A stretch of DNA of 64,000 nt from CAIWHR01 sp963813415 (GTDB lineage Bacteria; Pseudomonadota; Gammaproteobacteria; Burkholderiales; Casimicrobiaceae). The DNA lies in assembly GCA_963813415.1 (NCBI GenBank), contig CAWEYW010000011.1, positions 1-64,000 on the forward strand. Reading direction: 5' to 3'. Each line of letters starts with the position of its first letter. The first letter of the stretch is position 1. The notes below the pieces were generated by a model. The model saw nothing but the letters and a program-made list of their open reading frames with translations. It was not told where the DNA came from and made no database searches. Positions 8,381 to 17,100 of the stretch are shown here, piece by piece. Made by a program: the position numbers and the translations under genes.

Positions 8381-8391
8381 CAATACTGGAT

Positions 8392-8467
8392 TGGTGCCGG
8401 ATAGAGGAGTCGAACCCCCGACCTTCGCATTACAAGTGCGCTGCTCTACCAACTGAGCTAATCCGGC
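8392..8467 (-). tRNA. tRNA-Thr (anticodon TGT)
   Basis: On the minus strand the 76-nt cloverleaf begins GCCGGATTAGCTCAG and ends TATCCGGCACCA. The seven-base acceptor stem GCCGGAT/ATCCGGC is perfect and CCA is encoded. The anticodon stem GCGCA encloses CTTGTAA, giving anticodon TGT, which reads ACA. The T-loop TTCGACT and D-arm GCTC...GAGC are canonical; the T-stem includes G-U pairs. Confidence 0.97.
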
Positions 8468-8594
8468 TTCACGGTGTGCAGGCTGCCACCGTTGTGACTA
8501 TCCTTACGGCCGCCGATCAGACGAAGCGCGTACGTCATTGATTCTCAGCCACCTTAGCTCTGATGGCGGCGACCCGCAGAAATCGCGAGGTGAT

Positions 8595-9032
8595 CTACTT
8601 GATGACCTGAAGGTGTGATGGGCGCGACTTCGGCTTGGCCTCGCCCGGCTTGTCGTCGGCCGCGTCACCCGCCCGCTCCAGGCCCGGCTCGGTCGCGGAA
8701 GACAGCGAGGCGACAGGATCCTGGCTCACCGTGAAGGCGAATCCATAGCCGGTTTCCTTGGCGAAGATCCCGGCGACGGCGCTCATCGGCACCGACACCT
8801 CCTGCGACACGCCGTTGAAGCGCGCGTTGAACTGCACCCACTGATTGTCGATGGTGAGCCGGCGCGTGGCGGCGGTGCTGACGTTCAGCACGATCTCGCC
8901 ATTCTTCACGAAGGCCTGCGGCACCCGCGTCTGCGCGTCGACCTTGACCGCCAGGTAAGGCGTCAGGCCATTGTCCGCGCACCATTCGCACAGCGCGCGC
9001 AGCAGGTAGGGTTTGGCGGATTGCTCGGACAT
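8595..9032 (-). CDS. sspB: ClpXP protease specificity-enhancing factor SspB
   Basis: A 145-residue SspB homologue. The adaptor binds ssrA-tagged proteins and delivers them to ClpXP. The folded domain covers about residues 1-110 (KPYLLRALCEWCADNGLTPY, then NARFNGVSQEVSVPMSAVAGIFA). An acidic flexible linker follows, with a C-terminal RPSHLQVIK that matches the ClpX-binding tail (RPxLRVVK in enterics) with changes. It lies downstream of sspA, the usual pairing. Confidence 0.93.
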   Translation of the reverse strand: MSEQSAKPYLLRALCEWCADNGLTPYLAVKVDAQTRVPQAFVKNGEIVLNVSTAATRRLTIDNQWVQFNARFNGVSQEVSVPMSAVAGIFAKETGYGFAFTVSQDPVASLSSATEPGLERAGDAADDKPGEAKPKSRPSHLQVIK

Positions 9033-9146
9033 CGTTGCAGTATCCCCGGCGGCCCTGAACGGGTCAATCAGGCGCCGCCATCGTGCGGCAGGTGCGCAGG
9101 CTGACGACGCGCCACACCGGTCGGTTCTCGCGCGCCGCGCGCTGTC

Positions 9147-9746
9147 CTACTTGCGCATGCCGCGCTCGGCGGACGTGAGCGCCTCGGAGAACGCCGGCCG
9201 CGAGAACAGACGCTCGGCGTATTTCATGAGCGGCGCCGCCTGCTTGGGCATCACGATGCCGTAATAGTCGAGGCGCCACAGCAGCGGCGTGATCGCGACG
9301 TCGAGCATCGAGTACTCCTCGCCGAGCATGTACTTGTGCTTGGTGAACACCGGCGCGATCTGCAGCAGGCTGTCGCGCACCATGTTGCGGGCTTTTTCGA
9401 TCTGCTTCTGGTTGTTCCCTTCGAGGGCGTCGATGTGGCAGAAAAGCTCTTTTTCAAAGCGATGCAGGAAAAGCCGCGCCCTGGCTCGCATGACCGGGTC
9501 TGCCGGCATGAGCTGCGGATGCGGGAAACGCTCGTCGATGTACTCGTTGATGATGTTCGATTCGTGCAGGACGAGATCGCGCTCGACCAGGACCGGAACC
9601 TGGTTGTACGGGTTCATCACCGCCAGGTCCTCCGGCTTGTGATCGAGGTCGACGTCGATGATCTGGAAATCCATGCCTTTTTCGTGCAGCACGATCCGGC
9701 AGCGCTGGCTGAAAGGGTCGGTGGTCCCGGAATAAAGCGTCATCAT
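9147..9746 (-). CDS. sspA: Stringent starvation protein A (GST-fold RNA polymerase-associated)
   Basis: A 199-residue protein with an N-terminal thioredoxin-like domain (MMTLYSGTTDPFSQRCRIVL) and a C-terminal helical GST-like domain (about residues 85-195). SspA binds RNA polymerase in stress and stationary phase. The start at ATG 9746 has AGGAG seven bases upstream; ATG 9743 is possible. It lies between petC and sspB on the same strand, the common betaproteobacterial order. Confidence 0.92.
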   Translation of the reverse strand: MMTLYSGTTDPFSQRCRIVLHEKGMDFQIIDVDLDHKPEDLAVMNPYNQVPVLVERDLVLHESNIINEYIDERFPHPQLMPADPVMRARARLFLHRFEKELFCHIDALEGNNQKQIEKARNMVRDSLLQIAPVFTKHKYMLGEEYSMLDVAITPLLWRLDYYGIVMPKQAAPLMKYAERLFSRPAFSEALTSAERGMRK

Positions 9747-9858
9747 GCAAATTCTCCTGGGCGGGACGGTTACCCGCCATATGGGGCCGCTCTGTTCACC
9801 GGGCAAGAACCCGCCGGACGAGCTTGCGGCACGCGGTCGGCCGCTGCCGGGCGGTGGG

Positions 9859-10671
9859 CTAGTGCACGTCCGTCCAGTATTCGCGCTTCAGCCAGTACGC
9901 GAACAGGAACAGCAACGCCAGAAACACCACGACGACGATGCCGACGCTGATCCGCTTGTTCTTCGCCGGCTCGCTCATGTAGTCGAGGAAATTCACGAGG
10001 TCGGCCACCATCGCACGGTATTCCTCGGGCTTCATGGTCCCGGGTGTCTCGCTCACCAGGGTGCGAACCTCGATCGTGTGATCCTTGCCCGGCGCGACCA
10101 TCACCAGTTGCCGTGCGGCCAGAGCAGCAGCCTGCGCCTGGTCGTGCTCCTCGAACGACTGCACCTTGAGCCGGTTCACGCCCTGGAGCATCCAGAACAC
10201 GTGCGGCATCGCCACGTTGGGGAACACGAGGTTGTTCCATCCCGACGGCGTGCTTTCATCGCGATAGAACGCCAGGAAGTAGTTGTACAGCCATTGCGTT
10301 CCGCGCACGCGCGCCTCGACCGACAAGTCGGGAGGTGTCGTGCCGAACCATGCCTTGGCATCGCGCCCGGGCATCGCCACCGCCATGGTGTCGCCGATCT
10401 TGTCGGTGGCGAACATCAGGTTGTCGCGGATCTGCGCTTCGGTGAGGCCGATGTCGGTGAGGCGGTTGTAGCGCATGTACTTCGCGCTGTGGCAGTTGAG
10501 GCAGTAGTTCACGAACGTACGCGCACCGCGCTGGAGCGACTCCTCGTCCAGGCGGTTGATGGGCGCGGGCTCGAGACGCAGGTCGTTGCCGCCCGATGCG
10601 CAGGCCGGTTGGATTGCCAGGGCGGCGAGCCCGGCGAACAGCCAGGCGAGCGGCAGCATGAGCTTTTTCAT
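9859..10671 (-). CDS. petC: Cytochrome c1 subunit of the bc1 complex
   Basis: A 270-residue cytochrome c1. It has a signal peptide (MKKLMLPLAWLFAGLAALA), a heme motif CLNCH in NYCLNCHSAKYMRYNRL near residue 50, an axial-methionine region further on, and a C-terminal anchor (VGIVVVVFLALLFLFAYWL). It accepts electrons from the Rieske protein and passes them to periplasmic cytochrome c. Its ATG overlaps the petB stop (ATGA). The third gene of petABC. Confidence 0.95.
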   Translation of the reverse strand: MKKLMLPLAWLFAGLAALAIQPACASGGNDLRLEPAPINRLDEESLQRGARTFVNYCLNCHSAKYMRYNRLTDIGLTEAQIRDNLMFATDKIGDTMAVAMPGRDAKAWFGTTPPDLSVEARVRGTQWLYNYFLAFYRDESTPSGWNNLVFPNVAMPHVFWMLQGVNRLKVQSFEEHDQAQAAALAARQLVMVAPGKDHTIEVRTLVSETPGTMKPEEYRAMVADLVNFLDYMSEPAKNKRISVGIVVVVFLALLFLFAYWLKREYWTDVH

Positions 10672-11939
10672 CGGACTCTCTCGGGGACCGGCTTCGTGCG
10701 ATCGCGCGCGGTGTACCACGGCATGAGCAGGAAAAACAGGAAATAGACAATGGTCAGGACGCGCGAGACGACCGTTGCCTTGTCGGCGCCGCCGAGCAAC
10801 GGCATGCCCTCGCTGAACTGTCCCCATACCGTTACCGGGACGACGCCGAGGTAGCCGAGCACCAGGAAGCTCACGACGAACAGTGCGAGCCACGTCTTGA
10901 ACAACCCGCCGCGATAGCGGATCGACTTCACCGCGCCGCGGTCGAGCCATGGCAGCGCGAACAGGATCACCACTGCGACACCCATCACGATCACGCCCCA
11001 GACCTGCGTGCCCATCATCGACGGCACCGCTCGCAGCATCGCGTAGAACGGCGTGAAGTACCACACCGGCGCGATGTGCTCCGGCGTCTTCAGCGAGTCG
11101 GCCGGGATGAAGTTGTTGGCCTCGAGGAAGTAGCCGCCCATCTCCGGAGTGAAAAAGATGATGAGCGAGAACACGATCAGGAAGACGACGACGCCGACGA
11201 TGTCCTTGATCGTGTAGTACGGGTGACTGTAGATGCCGTCGAGCGGCAGCCCCGTGGCCGGGTTCTTCGGCTGCTTCTTGATCTCGATGCCGTCCGGATT
11301 GTTGGACCCCACCTCGTGCAGCGCCATCAGGTGGGCCGCGACCAGCGCAAGCAGCACCAGGGGCAGCGCGATCACATGGAACGCGAAGAAGCGGTTCAGG
11401 GTGATGTCGGAAATGGTGTAGTCGCCGCGGATCCACACGGCGAGGTCCTCCCCGATCACCGGGATCGACGAGAACAGGTTGACGATCACCTGCGCACCCC
11501 AGTAGGACATCTGCCCCCACGGCAGCAGATAGCCGAAGAACGCCTCGGCCATCAGCGCGAGGTAGATCACGCAGCCGATCACCCACAGGAGCTCGCGTGG
11601 CTTGCGATAGCTGCCGTAGAGAAGCGCGCGGAACATGTGCAGGTACACGACGATGAAGAACATCGAGGCGCCCGTGGAGTGCATGTAGCGGATGAGCCAT
11701 CCCCACGACACGTCGCGCATGATGTACTCGACCGACTCGAACGCCTTCGCCGCATCGGGCTTGTAGTTCATCGTCAGGAAGATGCCGGTGACGATCTGCA
11801 GCACCAGCACGAACGCGGCGAGCGAGCCGAAGTAGTACCAGAAGTTGAAGTTCTTCGGCGCGACGTACTTGCCCCACTGGCTCTCCCAAAGGGGGGTCAG
11901 CGGGAAGCGTTCGTCGATCCAGGTCATGAACTTTTGCAT
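10668..11939 (-). CDS. petB: Cytochrome b subunit of the bc1 complex
   Basis: A 423-residue full-length cytochrome b (not the split b6/subunit IV form). The quinol oxidation site signature PVIGEDLAVW is present at roughly residue 150, and four heme-ligating histidines fall in helices such as IRYMHSTGASMFF and FFAFHVIALPLV. It carries hemes bL and bH and both quinone sites. ATG 11939 is preferred over the longer frame because MQKFMTWIDERFP is the usual N-terminus. Confidence 0.95.
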   Translation of the reverse strand: MQKFMTWIDERFPLTPLWESQWGKYVAPKNFNFWYYFGSLAAFVLVLQIVTGIFLTMNYKPDAAKAFESVEYIMRDVSWGWLIRYMHSTGASMFFIVVYLHMFRALLYGSYRKPRELLWVIGCVIYLALMAEAFFGYLLPWGQMSYWGAQVIVNLFSSIPVIGEDLAVWIRGDYTISDITLNRFFAFHVIALPLVLLALVAAHLMALHEVGSNNPDGIEIKKQPKNPATGLPLDGIYSHPYYTIKDIVGVVVFLIVFSLIIFFTPEMGGYFLEANNFIPADSLKTPEHIAPVWYFTPFYAMLRAVPSMMGTQVWGVIVMGVAVVILFALPWLDRGAVKSIRYRGGLFKTWLALFVVSFLVLGYLGVVPVTVWGQFSEGMPLLGGADKATVVSRVLTIVYFLFFLLMPWYTARDRTKPVPERVR

Positions 11940-12006
11940 GTTCGGTTGCCGTCCTGTAGGCGAGGCCGAGGCCTCGCGGATGCTTGGCGTGCTTCGATCC
12001 ACCGGT

Positions 12007-12600
12007 TCAGCCCTTCGCCGCGTCCTCGCCGACGACGATGCGGGTGTCCGACAGGTACTTGTGCGGCGGGACGACCAGATTGGTCGGCGCCGGAACGCCC
12101 TTCAGAACCCGGCCGGCGAGATCGAACTTGGACTGGTGACACGGGCAGAAGAAGCCGCCGAGCCAATCGGGGCCGAGATCAGCCGGCGCCATTTCCGGAC
12201 GGAACGTGGGCGAGCAGCCGAGATGGGTGCAGATGCCGACGGCGATCCAGACCGCGGGCTTGATCGAGCGCGTCTCGTTCTTGGCGTACGGTGGCTGCTG
12301 CGGCACGTCGGAGTTCGGATCCGCCACGCGCGAGTCCATCTTGGGCAGCGTCTCCAGCATCGCCGGCGTGCGATTGACGATCCACACGACCTTGCCGCGC
12401 CATTCGGCGTCGATCTTCTGGCCCGGCTCCATCTTGGAGATGTCGATCTCCACCGGCGCACCGGCGGCCCGCGCCCGTTCGCTCGGCGAGAGTGACATCA
12501 GGAACGGGGTAGCGGCCGCCACGACGCCGATGCCCCCGACGACACTGGTGGCCCCGAGCAGGAACCGGCGCTTGCCGTGGTTCACGTTACTTTCCGCCAT
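12007..12600 (-). CDS. petA: Ubiquinol-cytochrome c reductase Rieske iron-sulfur subunit
   Basis: A 197-residue Rieske protein. The N-terminal KRRFLLGATSVVGGIGVV is a Tat-type signal anchor. The [2Fe-2S] ligands lie in ICTHLGC and FFCPCHQSKFD near residues 130-160. ATG 12600 is preferred to the 12621 start because a GGAG lies upstream and the N-terminus fits the family. First gene of petABC, transcribed away from the DegS-like protease gene. Confidence 0.95.
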   Translation of the reverse strand: MAESNVNHGKRRFLLGATSVVGGIGVVAAATPFLMSLSPSERARAAGAPVEIDISKMEPGQKIDAEWRGKVVWIVNRTPAMLETLPKMDSRVADPNSDVPQQPPYAKNETRSIKPAVWIAVGICTHLGCSPTFRPEMAPADLGPDWLGGFFCPCHQSKFDLAGRVLKGVPAPTNLVVPPHKYLSDTRIVVGEDAAKG

Positions 12601-12745
12601 CTCGACCCATCTCCAATGCACCGGCCCGACGAGCGCTTTCCGGTGATGTGCGCAGCGTGAGCTCGCGCAAGCGAATGCGGCGCCAAGCGCCTGCGGACGC
12701 AGTTATCCGCGGCCGCCATGCGTCCCGCCGATTTCCAAACCCTCG

Positions 12746-12751
12746 ATTATA
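12746..12751 (-). promoter_or_regulatory. Candidate -10 box for petABC
   Basis: The minus strand reads TATAAT here, a perfect -10 hexamer, predicting a start near 12739 and a leader of about 139 nt to petA. No good -35 lies at 16-18 bp (best is TTCGGG), so an extended or activated promoter is possible. It shares the 340-bp region 12601-12940 with the protease promoter. Confidence 0.45.
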
Positions 12752-12872
12752 AAGGAATTGGAGGTCGCCCCGAAAGTCGGTGCACATCGAGGACGACGGG
12801 CGACCATCGTTCACAGCGCGCCAGCGCCGGCGCGTGCCGTCGCGCGCCGGACGTCCACGGTCACGTCGTGCG

Positions 12873-12901
12873 GTGGCATGTCGTTTGCCTCATCTTATAA
12901 T
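12873..12901 (+). promoter_or_regulatory. Promoter for the DegS/DegQ-type protease gene
   Basis: GTGGCA at 12873-12878 (four of six -35 bases) and TATAAT at 12896-12901 are separated by exactly 17 bp. The predicted start near 12908 lies downstream of ATG 12878. This is why the GTG at 12941 is chosen as the protease start. Confidence 0.55.
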
Positions 12902-12940
12902 CACCTTTTCGTCGACCGCGTTTCACGCCTTATTTCCCCC

Positions 12941-14101
12941 GTGCTGCGCAAATTCTGGTTGCTGTTCGCCCAAGCCTGCACGCTGAGCCTCGCGGTGCTG
13001 TTCGTGGTCGCCACCCTCCGGCCCGATCTCCTGCCGCGGATCGGCGGCGCGGACGCGCGCCCCGAGAAAGTGGTCCTGGTGCAGGAGACCGCGACCCCGG
13101 TGAGCGGGCGGAAGATCTCGACCTTCGCGGACGCCGTGAACAAGGCCGTACCGGCCGTGGTGAACATCTACACCAGCAAGGAGATGCGGCAGCGCCATCC
13201 GCTGGTCGACGACTCGCTGCTGCGCCGCTACTTCCCCAATCTCGACGACCGCCTGCCGCGCCAACGCGCGACCAGCCTGGGCTCGGGCGTGTTCGTGTCA
13301 CACGACGGTTACGTCCTCACCAACCATCACGTGGTCGAAGGCGCCGACGATATCCAGCTCGTGCTGCAGGACGGCCGCCGGTTGCAGGCACACGTACGCG
13401 GCACCGACCCGGAGTCGGACCTCGCCGTGCTGAAGACCGACGGCGAGAATCTGCCTGCCATCACGTTCGGGGCGCTCGACAGCGTGCGCGTGGGCGATTT
13501 CGTGCTCGCGATCGGCAATCCGTTCGGCTTCGGCAACACGGTGACGCTCGGCATCGTCAGCGCGCTCGGCCGCAACCACCTTGGCGTCAATCGCTTCGAG
13601 GACTTCATCCAGACCGACGCCGCGATCAACCCGGGCAACTCCGGCGGCGCGCTGGTCGACGCGGCCGGCAACCTCATCGGCATCAACAGCACGATCTATT
13701 CGCAGTCCGGCGGCTCGATGGGCATCGGCTTCGCGATCCCGGTCTCGATCGCGCGGACGGTGCTGGAACAGATCATCCGTGACGGCGAAGTCACCCGCGG
13801 CTGGTTCGGCCTCGAGCCGCAGGACCTCAACGACGAGATGGCGCGCACCATGGCGGTCGGGCAGTCCGACGGCGTCGTCATCCGCGACGTGGTGCGCAAC
13901 GGCCCGGCCGATCGGGGCGGCATCCGCGTGCACGACGTGATCCTGGAGATCGACGGCAAGCCGATCCGCGATACCGCCGCCCTGCTCGCCCGGATCGCCG
14001 AGCTCCCGCCCGGCACGCCCAGCCAGGTTCGCGTGCTGCGGGACCGCAAGCCGGTGGAGCTGCAGGTGACGCCCGGCAAGCGACCGCGGCCGCAGGAGTG
14101 A
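12941..14101 (+). CDS. Membrane-anchored trypsin-like PDZ protease (DegS/DegQ type)
   Basis: A 386-residue serine protease. A single N-terminal helix (about residues 4-28) anchors it facing the periplasm. The catalytic triad is His130 (TNHHVVEG), Asp160 (ESDLAVLK) and Ser234 (NPGNSGGA). One PDZ domain follows, about residues 280-380. One PDZ plus an anchor matches DegS/HhoB rather than DegP. It may act in periplasmic quality control or sigma-E-type signalling. The GTG 12941 start follows from the mapped TATAAT; no clear ribosome site is seen. It stands alone, divergent from petABC and convergent with tatC. Confidence 0.85.
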   Translation: MLRKFWLLFAQACTLSLAVLFVVATLRPDLLPRIGGADARPEKVVLVQETATPVSGRKISTFADAVNKAVPAVVNIYTSKEMRQRHPLVDDSLLRRYFPNLDDRLPRQRATSLGSGVFVSHDGYVLTNHHVVEGADDIQLVLQDGRRLQAHVRGTDPESDLAVLKTDGENLPAITFGALDSVRVGDFVLAIGNPFGFGNTVTLGIVSALGRNHLGVNRFEDFIQTDAAINPGNSGGALVDAAGNLIGINSTIYSQSGGSMGIGFAIPVSIARTVLEQIIRDGEVTRGWFGLEPQDLNDEMARTMAVGQSDGVVIRDVVRNGPADRGGIRVHDVILEIDGKPIRDTAALLARIAELPPGTPSQVRVLRDRKPVELQVTPGKRPRPQE

Positions 14102-14112
14102 CCGACGCGCCT

Positions 14113-14128
14113 CCGCCTCAGGCGGTTT
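14113..14128 (+). terminator. Small hairpin with T tract after protease gene
   Basis: CCGCC (14113-14117) pairs with GGCGG (14121-14125) around TCA, followed by TTT. It overlaps the stop of the convergent tatC. The stem is only five pairs, so it would be a weak terminator. Confidence 0.35.
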
Positions 14129-14888
14129 CCGTCTCCGTGTCGCTATCGGTGCGCGCCGGCGGCAGCGTAAACCGCGCCATCAGCAGCCCCAGCTCGTAGA
14201 GCAGCCACAGGGGCACCGCAAGCAGGAGCTGAGACACGATGTCCGGCGGCGTGAACACCGCGCCGACGACGAACGCGCCGACGATCACGTACGCCCGGAT
14301 CGAGCGCAGCTTGTCGAGCGAGACGATCCCGAGGCGCACGAGCACGATGACGATCACCGGCACCTCGAACGTCACGCCGAAGGCGATGAACATCGTCAGC
14401 ACGAACGACAGGTATTTGTCGATGTCGGTCATCATCTGCACGCCCGCCGGGGCGTAGCTCGCGAAGAAGCCGAACGCGATCGGGAACACGAAGAAGTACG
14501 CGAAGGACATGCCGAGCAGGAAGAAGAAGAAGCTCGAGATGATCACCGGCGCGGCGAGCTTCTTCTCGTGCTGGTACAGCCCCGGCGCGACGAACGCCCA
14601 CATCTGCCACAGCACGAACGGCAAGGCGATCAGGAACGCTGCCATGAGCGTCACCTTGAGCGGGACGAGAAAGGTGCCCGTCACGTCGGTCGCGATCATC
14701 GTGGCGCCCTTGGGCAGCGCGCGCATCAATGGCGCCGCCAGCAGCGCGTAGATGTTCTTGGCGAAGGGGAACAGGCACAGCAGCACGATCACCACCGCCA
14801 CCATGGAGCGCAGCAGGCGCGTCCGCAGCTCGATGAGATGCGAGATGAACGTTTCCTGCGGGCCTTCCTCAGGCGTCGGGTCGACCAT
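14118..14888 (-). CDS. tatC: Sec-independent protein translocase TatC
   Basis: A 256-residue six-helix membrane protein, the twin-arginine signal receptor core of the Tat translocase. The conserved N-terminal FISHLIELRTRLLRS and the periplasmic-loop FVAPGLYQHEKK signature (about residues 98-110) are present. It is the last gene of hinT-tatA-tatB-tatC. Tat substrates in this window include the Rieske protein and the molybdo-oxidoreductase. Confidence 0.96.
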   Translation of the reverse strand: MVDPTPEEGPQETFISHLIELRTRLLRSMVAVVIVLLCLFPFAKNIYALLAAPLMRALPKGATMIATDVTGTFLVPLKVTLMAAFLIALPFVLWQMWAFVAPGLYQHEKKLAAPVIISSFFFFLLGMSFAYFFVFPIAFGFFASYAPAGVQMMTDIDKYLSFVLTMFIAFGVTFEVPVIVIVLVRLGIVSLDKLRSIRAYVIVGAFVVGAVFTPPDIVSQLLLAVPLWLLYELGLLMARFTLPPARTDSDTETETA

Positions 14889-14897
14889 GGGGCTCGC

Positions 14898-15425
14898 TCA
14901 GGGGCGGTCCAGGCCGGGCAGGCTGGGCTGGCGCGGTGGCTCGGTGATGGAATCCGGCGAGGCTGCGGCGGCGGGCGAAGGCCCGGCCGGCGCCGGCGAG
15001 GGTGCCGCGGATCCCGGCCCGGGCGTCGCGGCGGCGGCCGGCGCGGCCGCAGGCTGCCCGAATTCGGCGGGCGGTTCGGTCGGGGCCGGCAACCCGCCGG
15101 CAACGGTGCCGGCGCCATCCGCGACGGAACCGGCCTGGTTGAGCTCGGCCTCGATGCTGCGCACGCTGCTGTCGACTTGACTCACCGCCGAATGCATGGA
15201 GGTCTCGATCTCGCGTGCCGCGCTGTGCACCTCCTGCTGCAGCTTGCGCAGCTCGTCGAGCTCCATTTCACGGGAAATGTCGGCCTTCACCTCGGTCACG
15301 TATCGCTGCAGCCTGCCGAACAGATGACCGAGCATGCGCGCGGTCTTCGGCAGCCGTTCGGGGCCGATGACGATCAGCGCCACGACGGCGATCACCACGA
15401 TTTCACTGAAGGCTATGTCGAACAT
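14898..15425 (-). CDS. tatB: Sec-independent protein translocase subunit TatB
   Basis: A 175-residue TatB. It has an N-terminal membrane helix (MFDIAFSEIVVIAVVALIVI), the hinge GPERLPKTARM, an amphipathic helix, then a long Ala/Pro-rich tail from about residue 100. ATG 15425 gives the conserved MFDI start; the longer frame uses a TTG. TatB binds the twin-arginine signal together with TatC. Confidence 0.93.
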   Translation of the reverse strand: MFDIAFSEIVVIAVVALIVIGPERLPKTARMLGHLFGRLQRYVTEVKADISREMELDELRKLQQEVHSAAREIETSMHSAVSQVDSSVRSIEAELNQAGSVADGAGTVAGGLPAPTEPPAEFGQPAAAPAAAATPGPGSAAPSPAPAGPSPAAAASPDSITEPPRQPSLPGLDRP

Positions 15426-15516
15426 GGAGGAGGCGCAGGTCAAGCCGGGGCATGGCGCCGCGGCGCGTGCCGCTCAGGGCACCCGCAACCCGCGCGGCGC
15501 GAGCGTTCGCGGCCGC

Positions 15517-15756
15517 TCAGGTCCGGCCGGTCGTCTCTTTCTTGACCTCGGCGTCGATGGTCTTGCCGCCAAGCTGCTGCGGCGGCCCCTCGGTGCTGGC
15601 GCTCGCGCTGTCGGTCTCGGCGCTGCGCATGCCTTCCTTGAAGCCCTTCACCGCCCCGCCGAGGTCCTGGCCGATGTTGCGCAGCTTCTTGGTGCCGAAG
15701 ATCAGCACGACCACGAGCAATACGATCAACCAGTGCCAGATGCTAAAACTGCCCAT
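15517..15756 (-). CDS. tatA: Sec-independent protein translocase subunit TatA
   Basis: A 79-residue TatA. One membrane helix (FSIWHWLIVLLVVVLIF) is followed by the FGTKKLRNIGQDLG hinge and amphipathic helix, then a polar tail. TatA multimers form the protein-conducting pathway. It lies 17 bp after hinT and upstream of tatB. Confidence 0.95.
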   Translation of the reverse strand: MGSFSIWHWLIVLLVVVLIFGTKKLRNIGQDLGGAVKGFKEGMRSAETDSASASTEGPPQQLGGKTIDAEVKKETTGRT

Positions 15757-15773
15757 TTCAGTCTCCTAGAAAT

Positions 15774-16142
15774 TCACTGCGCGCCGTGCGGCAGCATGTG
15801 GCCGAGGCGCTCGGGCCCGCCAATGACGTGGACATGCACGTGCATCACGTCCTGCCGGCCGATGTGGCCCGTGTTCACGATCGTTCGATAGCCGTCCGGG
15901 GACCCCTGCTCGCGGGCGAGGCGCCCGGTCAGCACCATGATCCGGCCCAGCACGTCGGCATCCCCGGCCTGCGCCTCGGCGAGCGAGGCGATGTGCCGCT
16001 TCGGAATCACCATGAAATGCACCGGCGCCACCGGGTTGATGTCGTGGAAAGCCAGGATGTCGGCGTCCTCGTACACCTTGCGCGACGGGATCTCGCCGCG
16101 CACGATCCGGCAGAAAACGCAGTTCTGTGCTGCTTCGCTCAT
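15774..16142 (-). CDS. hinT: HIT-family purine nucleoside phosphoramidase
   Basis: A 122-residue HIT protein. The histidine triad HVHVHV near residues 101-106 carries the nucleophilic histidine that hydrolyses adenosine 5'-phosphoramidates. The N-terminal CVFCRIVRGEIPSRKVYED is typical of HinT. It sits between hisE and tatA on the same strand with a 180-bp gap from hisE in which I see no gene. Confidence 0.93.
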   Translation of the reverse strand: MSEAAQNCVFCRIVRGEIPSRKVYEDADILAFHDINPVAPVHFMVIPKRHIASLAEAQAGDADVLGRIMVLTGRLAREQGSPDGYRTIVNTGHIGRQDVMHVHVHVIGGPERLGHMLPHGAQ

Positions 16143-16322
16143 CGTTCACGTTCTCCAGCACGCCTCTCGTGCCCTTGCCGGCTGTCCCGCCTGAGCGAGA
16201 CCCGGTGTCGTCGCCGCAATTCCAGCGGCGCGAAGGCGTTCCTCGCGCATTGTAGCGTCTGGCGGCCGCAAGCCCTTGAGTTCGCGCAGGACCGGACGGA
16301 CGACCGGTGCGCTGGCCACCCC

Positions 16323-16679
16323 TCAGCGGCGAGCCGCCTTCTCGAGGATGCCGGAGATGCCCTCGCGCCGCGCGAGCTCCGCGCGCACATCGTCCGGCCC
16401 GAGGCCGTGCCGGGCCAGCAGGACCAGGCAGTGGAACCACAGGTCGGCGATCTCGGCGGTGATCCGCGCAGGATCGCCGTCCTTGCCCGCCATGACCGTC
16501 TCGGTCGCCTCCTCGCCGATTTTCTTGAGGATGGCATCGTCACCCTTGGCGAGCAGCGATGCGACGTACGAGCTTGCCGGGTCGGCCGTGCTCCGGGCAG
16601 CAATGGTCGCCGCGACGCGATCCAGGATGTCGCCCGGCCCGCCTGAGTCCGCCGAGCCACCGCGATCAGCCGGGGCCAT
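16323..16679 (-). CDS. hisE: Phosphoribosyl-ATP pyrophosphatase
   Basis: A 118-residue MazG-like HisE, catalysing the second step of histidine synthesis (PR-ATP to PR-AMP). The signature KKIGEEATETVMAGK and the ITAEIADLWFHCLVLL helix with its acidic metal ligands are present. The first 14 codons overlap the end of hisI, so hisI and hisE are separate but coupled. Confidence 0.94.
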   Translation of the reverse strand: MAPADRGGSADSGGPGDILDRVAATIAARSTADPASSYVASLLAKGDDAILKKIGEEATETVMAGKDGDPARITAEIADLWFHCLVLLARHGLGPDDVRAELARREGISGILEKAARR

Positions 16680-17100
16680 AAATCGTCTCCGGATCCATCA
16701 GCACCGGTTCGTCGTCGATCCAGTGCCCGTCCTCGAACCGCAGGAAGAAGCAGCGCGCATGGCCGGTATGACAGGCGATGCCGCCGACCTGCTTCACGCG
16801 GAGCAGGATGGCGTCGTTGTCGCAGTCGAGGCGGATCTCCTCGACCTGCTGCACGTGCCCCGAGGACTCGCCCTTGCGCCACAGGCGGCGGCGCGAGCGC
16901 GACCAGTAGTGGGCTTCGCCGGTCGCCGCCGTCAGGGCGAGGGCGTCGCGATTCATCCACGCGAGCGTGAGGACATCGCCGCTTTCCGCGTCCTGCGCAA
17001 CGGCCGTCACGAGCCCGTCCACCGACCAGCGCACGGCGTCGAGCCAGTGTGCGGCATTGTCGGCATTCCCGGCGCCGTGCGGCAGCACCTGATCGCTCAT
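16666..17100 (-). CDS. hisI: Phosphoribosyl-AMP cyclohydrolase
   Basis: A 144-residue HisI, the third step of histidine synthesis. Visible motifs are VLTLAWMNRDAL, YWSRSRRRLWRKGESSGH and the zinc/metal cysteines in RLDCDNDAILL and ACHTGHARCFF. The start overlaps the hisF stop (ATGA at 17097-17100). Confidence 0.95.
   Translation of the reverse strand: MSDQVLPHGAGNADNAAHWLDAVRWSVDGLVTAVAQDAESGDVLTLAWMNRDALALTAATGEAHYWSRSRRRLWRKGESSGHVQQVEEIRLDCDNDAILLRVKQVGGIACHTGHARCFFLRFEDGHWIDDEPVLMDPETIYGPG

Noticed and set aside
8392..8467. Integration site of a mobile element at the tRNA gene
   Set aside because: No duplicated tRNA 3' end, integrase or composition shift was seen on either side; neighbours are housekeeping genes.
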